The notes beneath the pieces are model-generated. The model ran no database searches. It was not told the DNA's origin and saw nothing but the letters and a program-made list of their open reading frames with translations. A program made the position numbers and the translations under genes. Below are positions 39,920 through 47,980 of a stretch of 64,000 bases of DNA, piece after piece. Position 1 is the first letter of the stretch, and the number at the start of each line of letters is the position of its first letter. Source of the stretch: Dysosmobacter segnis (GTDB lineage: Bacteria > Bacillota > Clostridia > Oscillospirales > Oscillospiraceae); assembly GCF_014297285.1 (NCBI RefSeq), contig NZ_JACOQI010000007.1:1-64000 (forward strand), written 5' to 3'.

Positions 39920-41260
39920 TTATAGTTCTAATCCTCTTGAAATCTCGCTTTTAGGCTTTGAGGTTAGGAGCATAACTACATTCTTTCGCAAGGTATGATA
40001 TTTCTTTTCCTCCCGCTGTATCTTCCGAAGTTCCGCTTGCAGGGCAGTCTTGTGGGCGGAGAGTCCGTCCAGCTCTACTTTCAGCTTCTCGGCGGAAGGA
40101 AGTTTGGTAAGTCCAACCTTCTTGATTTCCCTGGCCGCCGCCTCGAACAAGAAGATCTCGCTCTCAAAGCCACGCAGGAATTTTTCCTTGTCCTTTGATG
40201 CCTTGTAGCGGTCATAGACGGGTTTCAACTTGCGGTAGGTGTCGATCTGCTTTCCCAGGATGGAAAGGTCGGTAATCTGCTGTTCTGTATCCCGCAGGCT
40301 CTCCCTAGTACGGATGGAGGCGGCGGCAATAGCGTCGCACCGTTCCACCAATTCCTCATAACTGTCGATGCCGTGTTCGGTGAGAAAATTCATAGTGGCG
40401 GCCGCCCGTTTCAGATTCTCAATGGTCGCCCACCGCTGGTATCCGGCGCTTTGCTGAGCCTTGATATTGTTCTGAATGTCAATGAGCAGGCTGACCTTCC
40501 CGCTGCGCTGTTGGGGCTGTCTGGAGGGCCTGGGGCCTCCGGCAATGCGGGAGGAAACGGCTTCTTCCGTGTAATCGGCGCCCAGGGTTTTGAGCCGGGT
40601 GAACCGCTCCTGATCCGGTGCCCTGGCGGAGATATACTTTCCCCGCTTGATCTCGTATCCTTCCCGCTGCAACCGGGCAAGTAAATCTTCCAGGTTGGAG
40701 GACACGGGGATCAGCCGGTCGATGGCGGCTTTCAGCTTTGCCTTGTAGCTGGTGCCGTTCTGTGCGGCCTGATGCTCAATGTAGCTCTTGCCTTTGTCCC
40801 GGCCGGGGACGATGACAGACAGGCCGTGTTCTCGGCACAGTCGATCACTGACCCGGCGTATCTCGTGATAGCTGCGCTTGTTGGAATGGTAGTGCTTGTG
40901 GTCGGTGAAACTGACCGCATTGAAAATCAGATGGTTGTGAATATGTCCCTTGTCAATATGGGTGGTAAGTACAAACTCGTACTTGCCACCCAATATTTCT
41001 TTAGCCAGCTGCATCCCAATCTCATGGGCTTCCTCGGCGGAGACCTCCCCAGGCTCAAAGGCTTGGATCAGGTGGCGGCCCAGGTGTGTGCCCTTGTCGA
41101 TGGAATGGCGGCGTGTCCATTCAAATTCAATGTCTGCGGTCTCGGCAACGCAGCCGAAGGAAGATACCAGCAGCTTCCCGTCCGTCTTATCGGGATTGCA
41201 GATATAGTCAATGGCTGCTTTCAGCGTTGACTTAATAGGATGCGTCTTTGTAACTGCCAT
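39920..41260 (-). CDS. mobA: MobP-type relaxase of the ICE (VirD2/Tn1549-like MobA)
   Basis: A 446-residue protein beginning MAVTKTHPIKSTLKAAIDYI. The three-histidine motif is HIDKGHIHNHLIFNAVSF (His106, His108, His110). FGCVAETADIEFEWTR precedes it, and SIDKGTHLGRHLIQAFEPGE is conserved. The C-terminus is a long coiled coil. It nicks the ICE oriT and pilots the strand. The start overlaps mobC by 40 bp; both run opposite to the transfer operon. Confidence 0.92.
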   Translation of the reverse strand: MAVTKTHPIKSTLKAAIDYICNPDKTDGKLLVSSFGCVAETADIEFEWTRRHSIDKGTHLGRHLIQAFEPGEVSAEEAHEIGMQLAKEILGGKYEFVLTTHIDKGHIHNHLIFNAVSFTDHKHYHSNKRSYHEIRRVSDRLCREHGLSVIVPGRDKGKSYIEHQAAQNGTSYKAKLKAAIDRLIPVSSNLEDLLARLQREGYEIKRGKYISARAPDQERFTRLKTLGADYTEEAVSSRIAGGPRPSRQPQQRSGKVSLLIDIQNNIKAQQSAGYQRWATIENLKRAAATMNFLTEHGIDSYEELVERCDAIAAASIRTRESLRDTEQQITDLSILGKQIDTYRKLKPVYDRYKASKDKEKFLRGFESEIFLFEAAAREIKKVGLTKLPSAEKLKVELDGLSAHKTALQAELRKIQREEKKYHTLRKNVVMLLTSKPKSEISRGLEL

Positions 41261-41550
41261 ATCTGATCCAGCCTTTCCCGGATTTCTTCCATGTCGGCCT
41301 GATAGGTGGAGCCTCCGGCGTTGACTCGCTTAGCGATCTGATTGATGTTCCGGCCAATGGCGGACAGGAGCTTGTTCATCTCCTTAATGTCCCTAGTGTC
41401 CACATAGATGATATACCCGTCTATCGCCATCTTCCGCAGGTAGGCGCCGATCCGCTTGGTCTTGAGTTGGGCCATCTTCTGTTCCATCAGCTCCTTTTCC
41501 TCGGCGGTGACATAGAACTTCACCTGGATGTTCCGTTTCCTGTTTGCCAT
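41221..41550 (-). CDS. mobC: Mobilization accessory protein MobC
   Basis: A 109-residue protein, MANRKRNIQVKFYVTAEEKE..., with a ribbon-helix-helix-like N-terminus and the MobC core KTKRIGAYLRKMAIDGYII and LLSAIGRNINQIAKRVNAGG. It binds near oriT and helps the relaxase. It lies directly upstream of mobA, 90 bases from a hairpin that may be part of oriT. Confidence 0.92.
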   Translation of the reverse strand: MANRKRNIQVKFYVTAEEKELMEQKMAQLKTKRIGAYLRKMAIDGYIIYVDTRDIKEMNKLLSAIGRNINQIAKRVNAGGSTYQADMEEIRERLDQIWQLQRRILLSQR

Positions 41551-41700
41551 GGTGGTATCTCGCCTCTTTTCGTATTAGGGTTTGGGATGTTCCCAACAAG
41601 CATTTTGGGGGTTTAGGGAGAGGGTTCCCTAAAGTCAAAAATCGCAAGTGGGTACTCACTTGCTGTGCTTGCTCTACGCTCCTTCCCCTGTAAATACAAT
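41551..41700. other. Candidate oriT region of the ICE
   Basis: Directly upstream of mobC. GCAAGTG and CACTTGC (41644-41663) form a 7-bp perfect hairpin around GGTACT, followed by TGTGCTTGCTC. Another inverted repeat, GGGTTTAGGG...CCCTAAA, precedes it. Relaxase genes usually lie beside their oriT, so this is the best candidate, but I see no match to a named nic site. Confidence 0.4.
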
Positions 41701-41751
41701 GTCGGAAACACCTTTATCTACCCGCAAAATCTCGACTTTTCCAAAAAGAAA

Positions 41752-41770
41752 AGGGCGGCAGAGCCGCCCT
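41752..41770 (-). terminator. Terminator of the HTH regulator gene
   Basis: An 8-bp perfect stem AGGGCGGC / GCCGCCCT with AGA loop. On the minus strand the tail is TTTTCTTTTTGG. It sits 24 bases past the gene's stop. Confidence 0.75.
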
Positions 41771-41793
41771 GGAGAAACGAAAACAGAGGATGC

Positions 41794-42162
41794 TCACACA
41801 CCCTCCGTTTTATCTGCTGGTTTTTCAGTTTTCAGCGCCCCGTCAAGCGCACCTTCGATGACGGTTAAATACTGCTCCGGACAGAGTTTCAGTTTGTGGC
41901 TGATACGCTGTCTCTGTGCGCTTTCCTCCCGCATGACCTCTGGATTGAAGTACCGTTCTACGGGAAGTCCGCACACTTTGATAAGCTGTATGATAACCGG
42001 CAAGCTGGGGATCGTGCCTTTGTTTTCGATATTGGCAAGATAGCGCCATTCAATTCCGACCATTTCAGCCAGCGTCTTACGCGTCAAATGCTTTGCTTTA
42101 CGGGCAGCCTTCACATCTGCACCAAAAGTTTCAAAGCCGGGGCAGTCCTCGACTTTAGCCAT
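41794..42162 (-). CDS. XRE-family helix-turn-helix regulator of the ICE
   Basis: A 122-residue protein, MAKVEDCPGFETFGADVKAA..., with the helix-turn-helix at about 12-66 (RKAKHLTRKTLAEMVGIEWR and IENKGTIPSLPVIIQLIKVC). The C-terminal part, RQRISHKLKLCPEQYLTVIE, is typical of Tn1549/Tn916-like ICE regulators. It is divergent from the TetR gene and may control transfer or regulatory genes. Confidence 0.87.
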   Translation of the reverse strand: MAKVEDCPGFETFGADVKAARKAKHLTRKTLAEMVGIEWRYLANIENKGTIPSLPVIIQLIKVCGLPVERYFNPEVMREESAQRQRISHKLKLCPEQYLTVIEGALDGALKTEKPADKTEGV

Positions 42163-42276
42163 ATTACATCACCCACTTGCATTGTATTATTCATACTCTG
42201 CCCCTGGAATGTTCTGATATGCCTTTATATTAAACTTTATAATTCATATTTTTAAAAAATACCGGCGGTATCTTTC

Positions 42277-42305
42277 TTGACAATGCTAATTCAAGTCCGT
42301 ATAAT
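42277..42305 (+). promoter_or_regulatory. Promoter of the TetR gene
   Basis: TTGACA, exactly 17 bp, TATAAT, about 40 bp before the ATG at 42346. This is a consensus sigma-70 type promoter and implies strong expression unless repressed. Confidence 0.85.
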
Positions 42306-42345
42306 AGATACATACTTAGAGAATGTTTAGGGGGGAGCGTGGCGG

Positions 42346-42993
42346 ATGGCACGGAACAAATACCCAGAAGTCACGGAGGAGCGGATTTTAGATGTAGCTC
42401 AGCGCCTCTTTTTAGAAAAGGGCTACGAGAACACCACCATCCAGGACATTGTGAACGAGCTGGGCGGCCTTACGAAAGGTGCGGTGTACCACCACTTTAA
42501 GTCCAAAGAGGAAATCATGGATGCGGTGAGTGACCGTATGTTTTTTGAAAATAACCCCTTCGAGGCAGTGAAAGATCGTGCCGATCTGAACGGGCTCCAA
42601 AAGCTGCGTGAAGTAGTCCGACTGAATCAGGCAGACACAGCCCGTACCAATATGACAGCACAGTCCATTCCAATGAATCACAATCCCAGAGTATTGGTCG
42701 GAATGATCGATGCCAACCGCCGGATTCTCACCCCGTATTTTCTGGAACTCATCGAGGAGGGGAACCGGGACGGTTCCATCCACACAGAGTATGCCAAGGA
42801 GATTGCTGAACTGCTGCCGCTGCTCACCAGCCTGTGGCTGCTGCCATCTGTGTTTCCGGCCACCAAAGAGGAGATGCGGCGGAAATTCTCCTTTATCGGG
42901 GAGATGATGGAGAAGATGGGCGTGCCTCTGTTTGACGATACCATTCAGCGACTGGTGGACGAGTTCTTTGAGCAAATCCCCGACCTGAAATAA
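42346..42993 (+). CDS. TetR/AcrR family regulator
   Basis: A 215-residue protein. The N-terminal helix-turn-helix (about 10-57) is RILDVAQRLFLEKGYENTTI, QDIVNELGGLTKGAVYHHFK, SKEEIMDAV. The C-terminal ligand domain has no named family. It is followed by its own terminator and then by the ABC and MFS genes on the same strand, which it most likely represses. GGGGGGAGCGTGGCGG precedes the ATG. Confidence 0.9.
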   Translation: MARNKYPEVTEERILDVAQRLFLEKGYENTTIQDIVNELGGLTKGAVYHHFKSKEEIMDAVSDRMFFENNPFEAVKDRADLNGLQKLREVVRLNQADTARTNMTAQSIPMNHNPRVLVGMIDANRRILTPYFLELIEEGNRDGSIHTEYAKEIAELLPLLTSLWLLPSVFPATKEEMRRKFSFIGEMMEKMGVPLFDDTIQRLVDEFFEQIPDLK

Positions 42994-43013
42994 AATTGCC
43001 TCGCGGCAATTTT
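42992..43013 (+). terminator. Terminator of the TetR gene
   Basis: A 9-bp perfect stem AAAATTGCC / GGCAATTTT with TCGC loop and TATTTT tail, overlapping the stop codon. Confidence 0.85.
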
Positions 43014-43040
43014 ATTTTGGACATATACATTCATTCAGAA

Positions 43041-43084
43041 GGTATTATATTGTAAATACCGCAGTCAATCACTGCGGCAAATTT
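43041..43084 (+). promoter_or_regulatory. Operator-like palindrome and leader hairpin before the ABC gene
   Basis: GGTATT-N8-AATACC (43041-43060) covers a -10-like TATATT. It is followed at once by CCGCAGT/ACTGCGG (43059-43077, five-base loop) and CAAATTTTTT, a terminator-like structure 45 bp before the ATG. A second inverted repeat CATACC/GGTATG lies at about 43096-43114. TetR control plus transcription attenuation is possible. Confidence 0.5.
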
Positions 43085-43128
43085 TTTACTAGGATACATA
43101 CCGCTCGAAGGTATGAAAGGAGTATAAC

Positions 43129-43860
43129 ATGGGCCAAATTGTAATCTCTGCAAACAACCTGACAAAAACCTTTTCGGGAAAAGAAGTAATCCGGAACTGT
43201 ACCTTTTCCGTAGAGCGGGGCAGCATTTACGGTTTCCTGGGGCGCAACGGAGCAGGAAAAACAACTGTGCTCAAACTGTTGCTGGGGTTGTTAAAACCAT
43301 CTGCCGGAACCGCCAGTGTGCTGGGACTGGACAGTGTGCGGGATAACGAGGCAATCCTTCGACGCACCGGAAGTCTGATTGAAACGCCAATATTTTATGA
43401 GCATCTGTCGGCTGCGGATAATCTACGCCTCCATTTGGCTTACATGGGAATCGAGGATACCGATGTGGAACCAACGCTCTGCCGTGTGGGGCTGCCCGGT
43501 ACAAGGAGTCAGCCGGTGTCTACCTTCTCCCTGGGTATGCGGCAGCGTTTGGCCATTGCGCGAGCCATCATCCATCGGCCCGAAGTGTTGATCCTGGATG
43601 AACCGGTCAACGGTCTGGACCCTGTGGGAATGAAGGAGATGCGTATTTTGTTTCGCCGCTTGGTTCAGGAGGAAGGAATGACCATTCTGATGTCCAGTCA
43701 CATTCTGTCTGAGATCGAGCAGATTGCGGATCATGTTGGTGTTATTGCAAGCGGAATAATCGCACGAGAAGCGGAGATGGCAGGTCTCTGTAAGCAGCAT
43801 CCTTCCGATCTGGAGGACTATTTGATTTCGCTGATCCAGGGAGGTGGCGACCATGCATAA
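43129..43860 (+). CDS. ABC transporter ATP-binding protein
   Basis: A 243-residue ATPase: Walker A GRNGAGKTTVLKLLL (about 37-51), signature FSLGMRQRLAIARA, Walker B VLILDEPVNGLDP and the switch His in SSHILSE. It belongs to the bacitracin/lantibiotic-export type (CcmA/BcrA-like) that works with an ABC-2 permease. The end overlaps the permease gene by eight bases. With the TetR and MFS genes it forms an efflux cassette of unknown substrate. Confidence 0.92.
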   Translation: MGQIVISANNLTKTFSGKEVIRNCTFSVERGSIYGFLGRNGAGKTTVLKLLLGLLKPSAGTASVLGLDSVRDNEAILRRTGSLIETPIFYEHLSAADNLRLHLAYMGIEDTDVEPTLCRVGLPGTRSQPVSTFSLGMRQRLAIARAIIHRPEVLILDEPVNGLDPVGMKEMRILFRRLVQEEGMTILMSSHILSEIEQIADHVGVIASGIIAREAEMAGLCKQHPSDLEDYLISLIQGGGDHA

Positions 43861-44560
43861 ACTGATCGCATTGGAATTAAAACGGAATCGCCTGCGCTCT
43901 TACCATATCGCAGTCCTGATTTGCGGAATAGCGATGCTGGGCTTCCAGTACCTGATGGCCGCCATCCCCTATATGGACCCCACCGAGCCGGATGCGGAAT
44001 TGTTCTCCCAGTATCCCTTCCTGATGGGGATAACCTGTTTGGTCTGTATGGCGATTTTTTTGATTCTGTCGGCAGTCATGGCCTCCCGGTTTGTGGTGGA
44101 GGAATACAGTGGGAAACGCGCAATTCTGCTGTTGAGCTATCCAATCAGCCGGAAAAAGGTGCTGTGCGCAAAGCTGATGCTGGTGTTTGCCTATACCGCT
44201 GGCGGGATGCTCCTGTGCGGAGCGGTGGTCCAGGCTGTGTTCTTTCTAACAGAATCACTGTTTCCCATCTGTTCTGACCATCTGACAATCAAAGTGGTTC
44301 TGCAATCACTGGGCTTCCTGTTCTGCTGTTCCGTTCTGGCGGGGCTGATGGGGGTGATTGCTCTGTGGTTTGGATTCCGCAAAAAGTCGGTTCCAGTGAC
44401 CATTGTGGCATCGGTCGTTCTGGCAACCATTGTGTGTCAGATTATCAGCTCAGCACTGGCATTCTTGCCAATGATGGGAGCCGTTCTTGGTGTGACGGGC
44501 ATCCTTGCAACTTTGGCAATCAAAAATCTACTGAGACAAGTAAATAACATGGAGGTATGA
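43853..44560 (+). CDS. ABC-2 type transporter permease
   Basis: A 235-residue protein, MHKLIALELKRNRLRSYHIA..., with six membrane helices (about 18-36, 58-80, 102-128, 140-165, 172-195, 200-220). It pairs with the upstream ATPase to form the exporter. The start lies in the end of the ATPase gene after GGAGGTGGCGACC. Confidence 0.87.
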   Translation: MHKLIALELKRNRLRSYHIAVLICGIAMLGFQYLMAAIPYMDPTEPDAELFSQYPFLMGITCLVCMAIFLILSAVMASRFVVEEYSGKRAILLLSYPISRKKVLCAKLMLVFAYTAGGMLLCGAVVQAVFFLTESLFPICSDHLTIKVVLQSLGFLFCCSVLAGLMGVIALWFGFRKKSVPVTIVASVVLATIVCQIISSALAFLPMMGAVLGVTGILATLAIKNLLRQVNNMEV

Positions 44561-44563
44561 GAC

Positions 44564-44863
44564 ATGACAGAACGAGAATTTGACCAGAAGGTTGAAAGGG
44601 CAACTGCAAACTTTGAACGACGGTTGGAGACCGCAGCAGATCATCTGGACAAAACCGTAAATCGTGTGTGGAATCGCAGCCGCTTATTTCGCTGTGTATC
44701 CAGAGGGACATCCCTGGCTGCTGAAGTCGGATTACTACTGATTGCTGGGCGTCTGGCGGATCGTGGAAACCGAACTGCCGCGGCGTGGTGTGCGGGGCTA
44801 AGTGTCGTTGGTCTGGCAGCCGATATGTTGATTGCAATCTGTTTCCGGAGGACAGAAAAATGA
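44564..44863 (+). CDS. Small membrane protein of the efflux cassette
   Basis: A 99-residue protein. An amphipathic charged N-terminus (MTEREFDQKVERATANFERR) is followed by two hydrophobic segments (about 50-65 and 72-90). It is placed three bases after the permease gene, and its stop overlaps the MFS start. It resembles no named family; it may be an accessory of the transporter. Confidence 0.7.
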   Translation: MTEREFDQKVERATANFERRLETAADHLDKTVNRVWNRSRLFRCVSRGTSLAAEVGLLLIAGRLADRGNRTAAAWCAGLSVVGLAADMLIAICFRRTEK

Positions 44864-46095
44864 GAGACAAACTATTCACCCGCAATTTTACTTTTCTGAT
44901 TCTGGGGCAGGTCAGTTCCCTGATTGGCAACTATACTCTAAAGTTTGCACTTTCTATGTATGTGCTGGAGCAGACCGGCTCGGCGTCCATTTTTGCGACA
45001 TTGCTGGCAGTAGCCATGCTTCCTACCATCCTGTTGTCCCCCTTTGGCGGTATTCTGGCGGATCGAGCCAACCGGCGTAACATCATGGTAGGGCTGGACA
45101 CTCTCTCTGGATGCACCGTGCTGGTTGCCGGATTGGTGCTGCCCTTTGGACATGATATCTGGGTCATCGGCGCATTGTTGGTGATCCTGTCTGTCCTGGC
45201 TGCTTTTGAGTCTCCCACAGTACAGGCCTGCATCCCCCAGATGCTCTCTGGAGATAATTTGATGAAAGGAAATGCGGCGGTAAATCAAGTACAGGCCATC
45301 GCCGGTCTTATCACCCCATTTCTGGGCAGCCTAGTTTACGCTGCTTTTGGACTTACTCCGGTCCTCTGGGGAACGGTGGCCTGCTTTTTCCTCACCGCTA
45401 TTCTGGAGTGCTTCATTCGCCTGGACTATCGGAAGGCGGAAGTCACTATGAGCGTCCGGGAGATCATTAGAGAGGACTTCTCCGTCAGCATTCACTTCCT
45501 GCGCCGGGAGCAGCCGGGTATCCTCAAATTGCTCCTGCTTGCAGCCCTGGCCAGCTTGTTTGTAGCCGGTACGGTGGTGGTCGGCTTTCCTTACTTGGTG
45601 CGAACTGTTCTTGGACTCTCGGCAGAGCATTACGGAGCAGCGGAAAGTGTTATGGGTGTAGCCGCCGTGCTGGGCAGCCTCTTTGTGGGAATTACAGCGC
45701 AGAAATTCCGTTTGCGCTGGCTGGCCTTTGTCTTTATGGGACTTGGCCTTAGCCTCATTCCAACGGGAATTGCTTTTTTCTTACCTGTAGGGCCTCTCGG
45801 TATTTACATCATTCTCCTTGTCATGTTCAGCCTTGGGCAATTTGGGTGCAGTCTGTTTTCTACCTATGCAATCTCCGTCATTCAGGCTCGAACTCCCGAA
45901 CATTTGATGGGGAAGATCATGTCTTATGTATTCACTCTTGCCATGTGTGCCCAGCCTGCAGGACAGATCATCTATGGGGCGCTGTTTGATTGGTTTTCAG
46001 ATAGTCCCTATTGGGTGTTGATCCCCAGTGGATTACTGGTATGTGTGATTGGTCTGGCATCCTCAAGGTTTTTTGTAAACTTCGAAAAGAATTGA
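44860..46095 (+). CDS. MFS efflux protein (macrolide-efflux-like MFS_3)
   Basis: A 411-residue protein with about 12 membrane helices, starting MRDKLFTRNFTFLILGQVSS. The loop motif GGILADRANRRNIMVGLD between helices 2 and 3 is the major-facilitator signature. Overall pattern fits MFS_3/Mef-like exporters. ATG 44860 overlaps the previous stop (ATGA) with CGGAGGACAG upstream. Drug export is plausible but the substrate is not known. It may add to the resistance conferred by erm(B) elsewhere in the window, though no link is shown. Confidence 0.87.
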   Translation: MRDKLFTRNFTFLILGQVSSLIGNYTLKFALSMYVLEQTGSASIFATLLAVAMLPTILLSPFGGILADRANRRNIMVGLDTLSGCTVLVAGLVLPFGHDIWVIGALLVILSVLAAFESPTVQACIPQMLSGDNLMKGNAAVNQVQAIAGLITPFLGSLVYAAFGLTPVLWGTVACFFLTAILECFIRLDYRKAEVTMSVREIIREDFSVSIHFLRREQPGILKLLLLAALASLFVAGTVVVGFPYLVRTVLGLSAEHYGAAESVMGVAAVLGSLFVGITAQKFRLRWLAFVFMGLGLSLIPTGIAFFLPVGPLGIYIILLVMFSLGQFGCSLFSTYAISVIQARTPEHLMGKIMSYVFTLAMCAQPAGQIIYGALFDWFSDSPYWVLIPSGLLVCVIGLASSRFFVNFEKN

Positions 46096-46552
46096 TTCCT
46101 GGCGGCGCAAACCGCTGACGGAATGCGGCGGTTTTGAAAACAAGAAATCAAGACCGCTGTATTCTGTTTGAAAAAATGAGAATGCAGGGGGTGTATTAAA
46201 GTCGCCCTTTTTTAAGGATACGGCGGTATCGAGGAGGTATCGCTGTGTCCTTTTTCATTTTTCACCCACCTAATAGCTCAAAAAAAGCCCGTTCCAGTCG
46301 GCGGAGAGGTTCGGCCACGAATATGAACTATACCATGTAAATAAACTTCATATTACTCGCTATTGCGTCCGGTGGGTCTGTGACCTGCCGGGCGCTTTTT
46401 GTCGTTTCCTGCGGTCGGGCTGGCTGGCCGTTGATTTTCTCAAATTTTCTTCCAAAAGGAGGCGTTTAGCGGGCAGAACACGCTCTTGCAGGATTGGTAG
46501 TAGCGGAAAGGGAGAGAACCACCTGATCCCCCATGGAAAGGGGGTGAAACTG
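46096..46552 (+). other. Intergenic region between the efflux cassette and the sigma-like gene
   Basis: Contains a hairpin near 46100-46135 (AACCGCTG..., GCGGCGGTT arms), an A+T-rich stretch, and a terminator-like structure GCGTCCGGT/GCCGGGCGC at about 46365-46397 followed by TTTTTG. The small frame 46245-46340 is listed separately. The last 100 bases carry the ribosome site (AAAGGGGG) of the next gene. Confidence 0.5.
46245..46340 (+). CDS. Possible 31-residue leader-like peptide
   Basis: A GTG start seven bases after GAGGAGG opens a short frame, (M)SFFIFHPPNSSKKARSSRR..., ending at TAA and followed about 25 bases later by a terminator-like hairpin. The strong ribosome site and the position suggest a leader peptide or regulatory open frame for the downstream sigma/Xis/Int genes; it may also be chance. 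Confidence 0.35.
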   Translation: MSFFIFHPPNSSKKARSSRRRGSATNMNYTM

Positions 46553-46984
46553 ATGGAATCTAACCCCCGCGACTATGGCGAGCAATGCCGGTTCGATGCT
46601 TTTTGCAAGAAGGTATTGCGAAACGAGGCCAGAGCCTACCTGCGGAACATGAAACGCCAAAGAGAGCGTGAAGCCTTCTTTAGCGACTTGTCCCAGACGG
46701 AACTGGACAAGCTCTGCGTCGTAGATTGTTACCCCAGCGACAGCATTGTGTTCTCGTCGCACGGCTACGATCTACATATCGACAACGAGCTTGTGGCCGA
46801 GGCTTTCTCCGCTTTGCCGCAGACGGAGCAGAGCATTTTGATTTTGCACTGCACTCTGGACCTGGCAGACGGTGAGATCGGCAATCTCGTTGGGATGTCC
46901 CGGAGCGCCGTTCAGCGGCACCGGACGAGGGCGCTGCAGGAACTGCGCGAAGCATTGTCGGCGCTGATGCCGAAAGGAGGCTGA
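46553..46984 (+). CDS. Sigma-70-like regulator of the ICE (Tn916 Orf7-like)
   Basis: A 143-residue protein, MESNPRDYGEQCRFDAFCKK... The C-terminal half is a sigma region 4 type helix-turn-helix: FSALPQTEQSILILHCTLDL, ADGEIGNLVGMSRSAVQRHR. ATG 46553 follows AAAGGGGGTGAAACTG; an in-frame GTG nine bases earlier is less likely. Such proteins precede Xis/Int in Tn916/Tn1549-type ICEs and stimulate their transcription. Confidence 0.87.
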   Translation: MESNPRDYGEQCRFDAFCKKVLRNEARAYLRNMKRQREREAFFSDLSQTELDKLCVVDCYPSDSIVFSSHGYDLHIDNELVAEAFSALPQTEQSILILHCTLDLADGEIGNLVGMSRSAVQRHRTRALQELREALSALMPKGG

Positions 46985-46989
46985 GGAAG

Positions 46990-47223
46990 ATGACAGAGCC
47001 CATCCACAAGGGAAAGGACCTGCCGCCCGTTTGGGTGATCCACGCGGCCTCCAGTGGTGACAGCGAGGCCATGGAGCAAGTGCTACGGTACTACGACGAC
47101 TATATGAGCCGCCTGTGTACCCGTACCCTCTATGACAAGGACGGAACGCCTCATGTGTGCGTGGATACCCACATGAAGCGCTGTCTGGAAATCCGACTGA
47201 TCCGGGCCGTGATGCGCGCCTAA
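46990..47223 (+). CDS. Helix-turn-helix domain protein (Tn916 Orf8-like)
   Basis: A 77-residue protein, MTEPIHKGKDLPPVWVIHAA..., with the HTH_16 core SSGDSEAMEQVLRYYDDYMS and TRTLYDKDGTPHVCVDTHMK. It starts six bases after the sigma-like gene and is its normal partner in Tn916-family elements. Confidence 0.87.
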   Translation: MTEPIHKGKDLPPVWVIHAASSGDSEAMEQVLRYYDDYMSRLCTRTLYDKDGTPHVCVDTHMKRCLEIRLIRAVMRA

Positions 47224-47752
47224 TCCTTTCAGTCCTGGCAGAATGCAATCGGCTTACCCTTTCCTCTTTTGCCAATGCCGGGGACTGAACCCACCTTGAC
47301 AAAGAAAGCCTTCGGGCAGCATAAGGCAGACGGATACGATCTGCCTGTGTGGAGCCGGTCGGCCGGTGCGCCAAGACCCTGTTGCAAGTCCGCAGGACGG
47401 GACCCCTACCAAACAGGTGAGCGACAAAACCAGGCCGCGAAACAGGTGTGGCAGCCTGTGGGCGAGGATGCACAGACAGGATAATGAGACTCCCGCGTTG
47501 AACGCCCTCAAAGCATTGCGCGGCGCACCCATCAGCATGGGCCGGGGTGAGATTCCCGTGGAGCTGCTTGCCGGCAGCCATCCGTTTTTTGCCTCTTTTA
47601 TTTTCAGATAAATCTTCTGCTTTTCTGTTTACGGATAATTCGTAAACTTTCTATTAGCAGCAGACAAACCCGAAACGGCGCGGTACAATGAGGGTGGAAG
47701 TTATGAATGAACACCCTTTTGCGTGCCGTTTCTGACTGGAAAGGAGGCTGCT
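47224..47752. other. About 530 bases without a clear gene, before xis
   Basis: Open frames here are short and lack ribosome sites. Arms such as GGCAGACGG...CTGCC, CCTGTTGC...GCAACAGG-like pairings and CCTACCAAACAGG / CGAAACAGG repeats suggest a structured leader or RNA. Promoter-like TTTACG...TACAAT is near 47628-47690. This corresponds to the orf8-xis interval of Tn916-type elements, but no known RNA family is recognised. Confidence 0.35.
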
Positions 47753-47959
47753 GTGTCAGAAATTCAGAACGGTACGGAGAAAAGGCCTTTCGAGTGCCGC
47801 ACCTATACGGTCAACGATGTTGCCCGTATATTAGGTGTCAGCCGGACACAGGCATACCGTCTTGTGCAGGAGGGCCTTTTCAAAAGCGTACGAATTGGTA
47901 ACGCCATACGAATTCCCAAGCGGTCGTTTGACAAGTGGCTGGAGCCGCTTGATCTGTGA
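47753..47959 (+). CDS. xis: Excisionase (Xis), MerR-like helix-turn-helix
   Basis: A 68-residue protein with GTG start after AAAGGAGGCTGCT. The helix-turn-helix TYTVNDVARILGVSRTQAYR followed by LVQEGLFKSVRIGNAIRIPK and FDKWL is the HTH_17 excisionase type. It lies 21 bp before int and directs excision with it. Confidence 0.9.
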   Translation: MSEIQNGTEKRPFECRTYTVNDVARILGVSRTQAYRLVQEGLFKSVRIGNAIRIPKRSFDKWLEPLDL

Positions 47960-47980
47960 CACAAGAAAGGAAGGTTCGTT

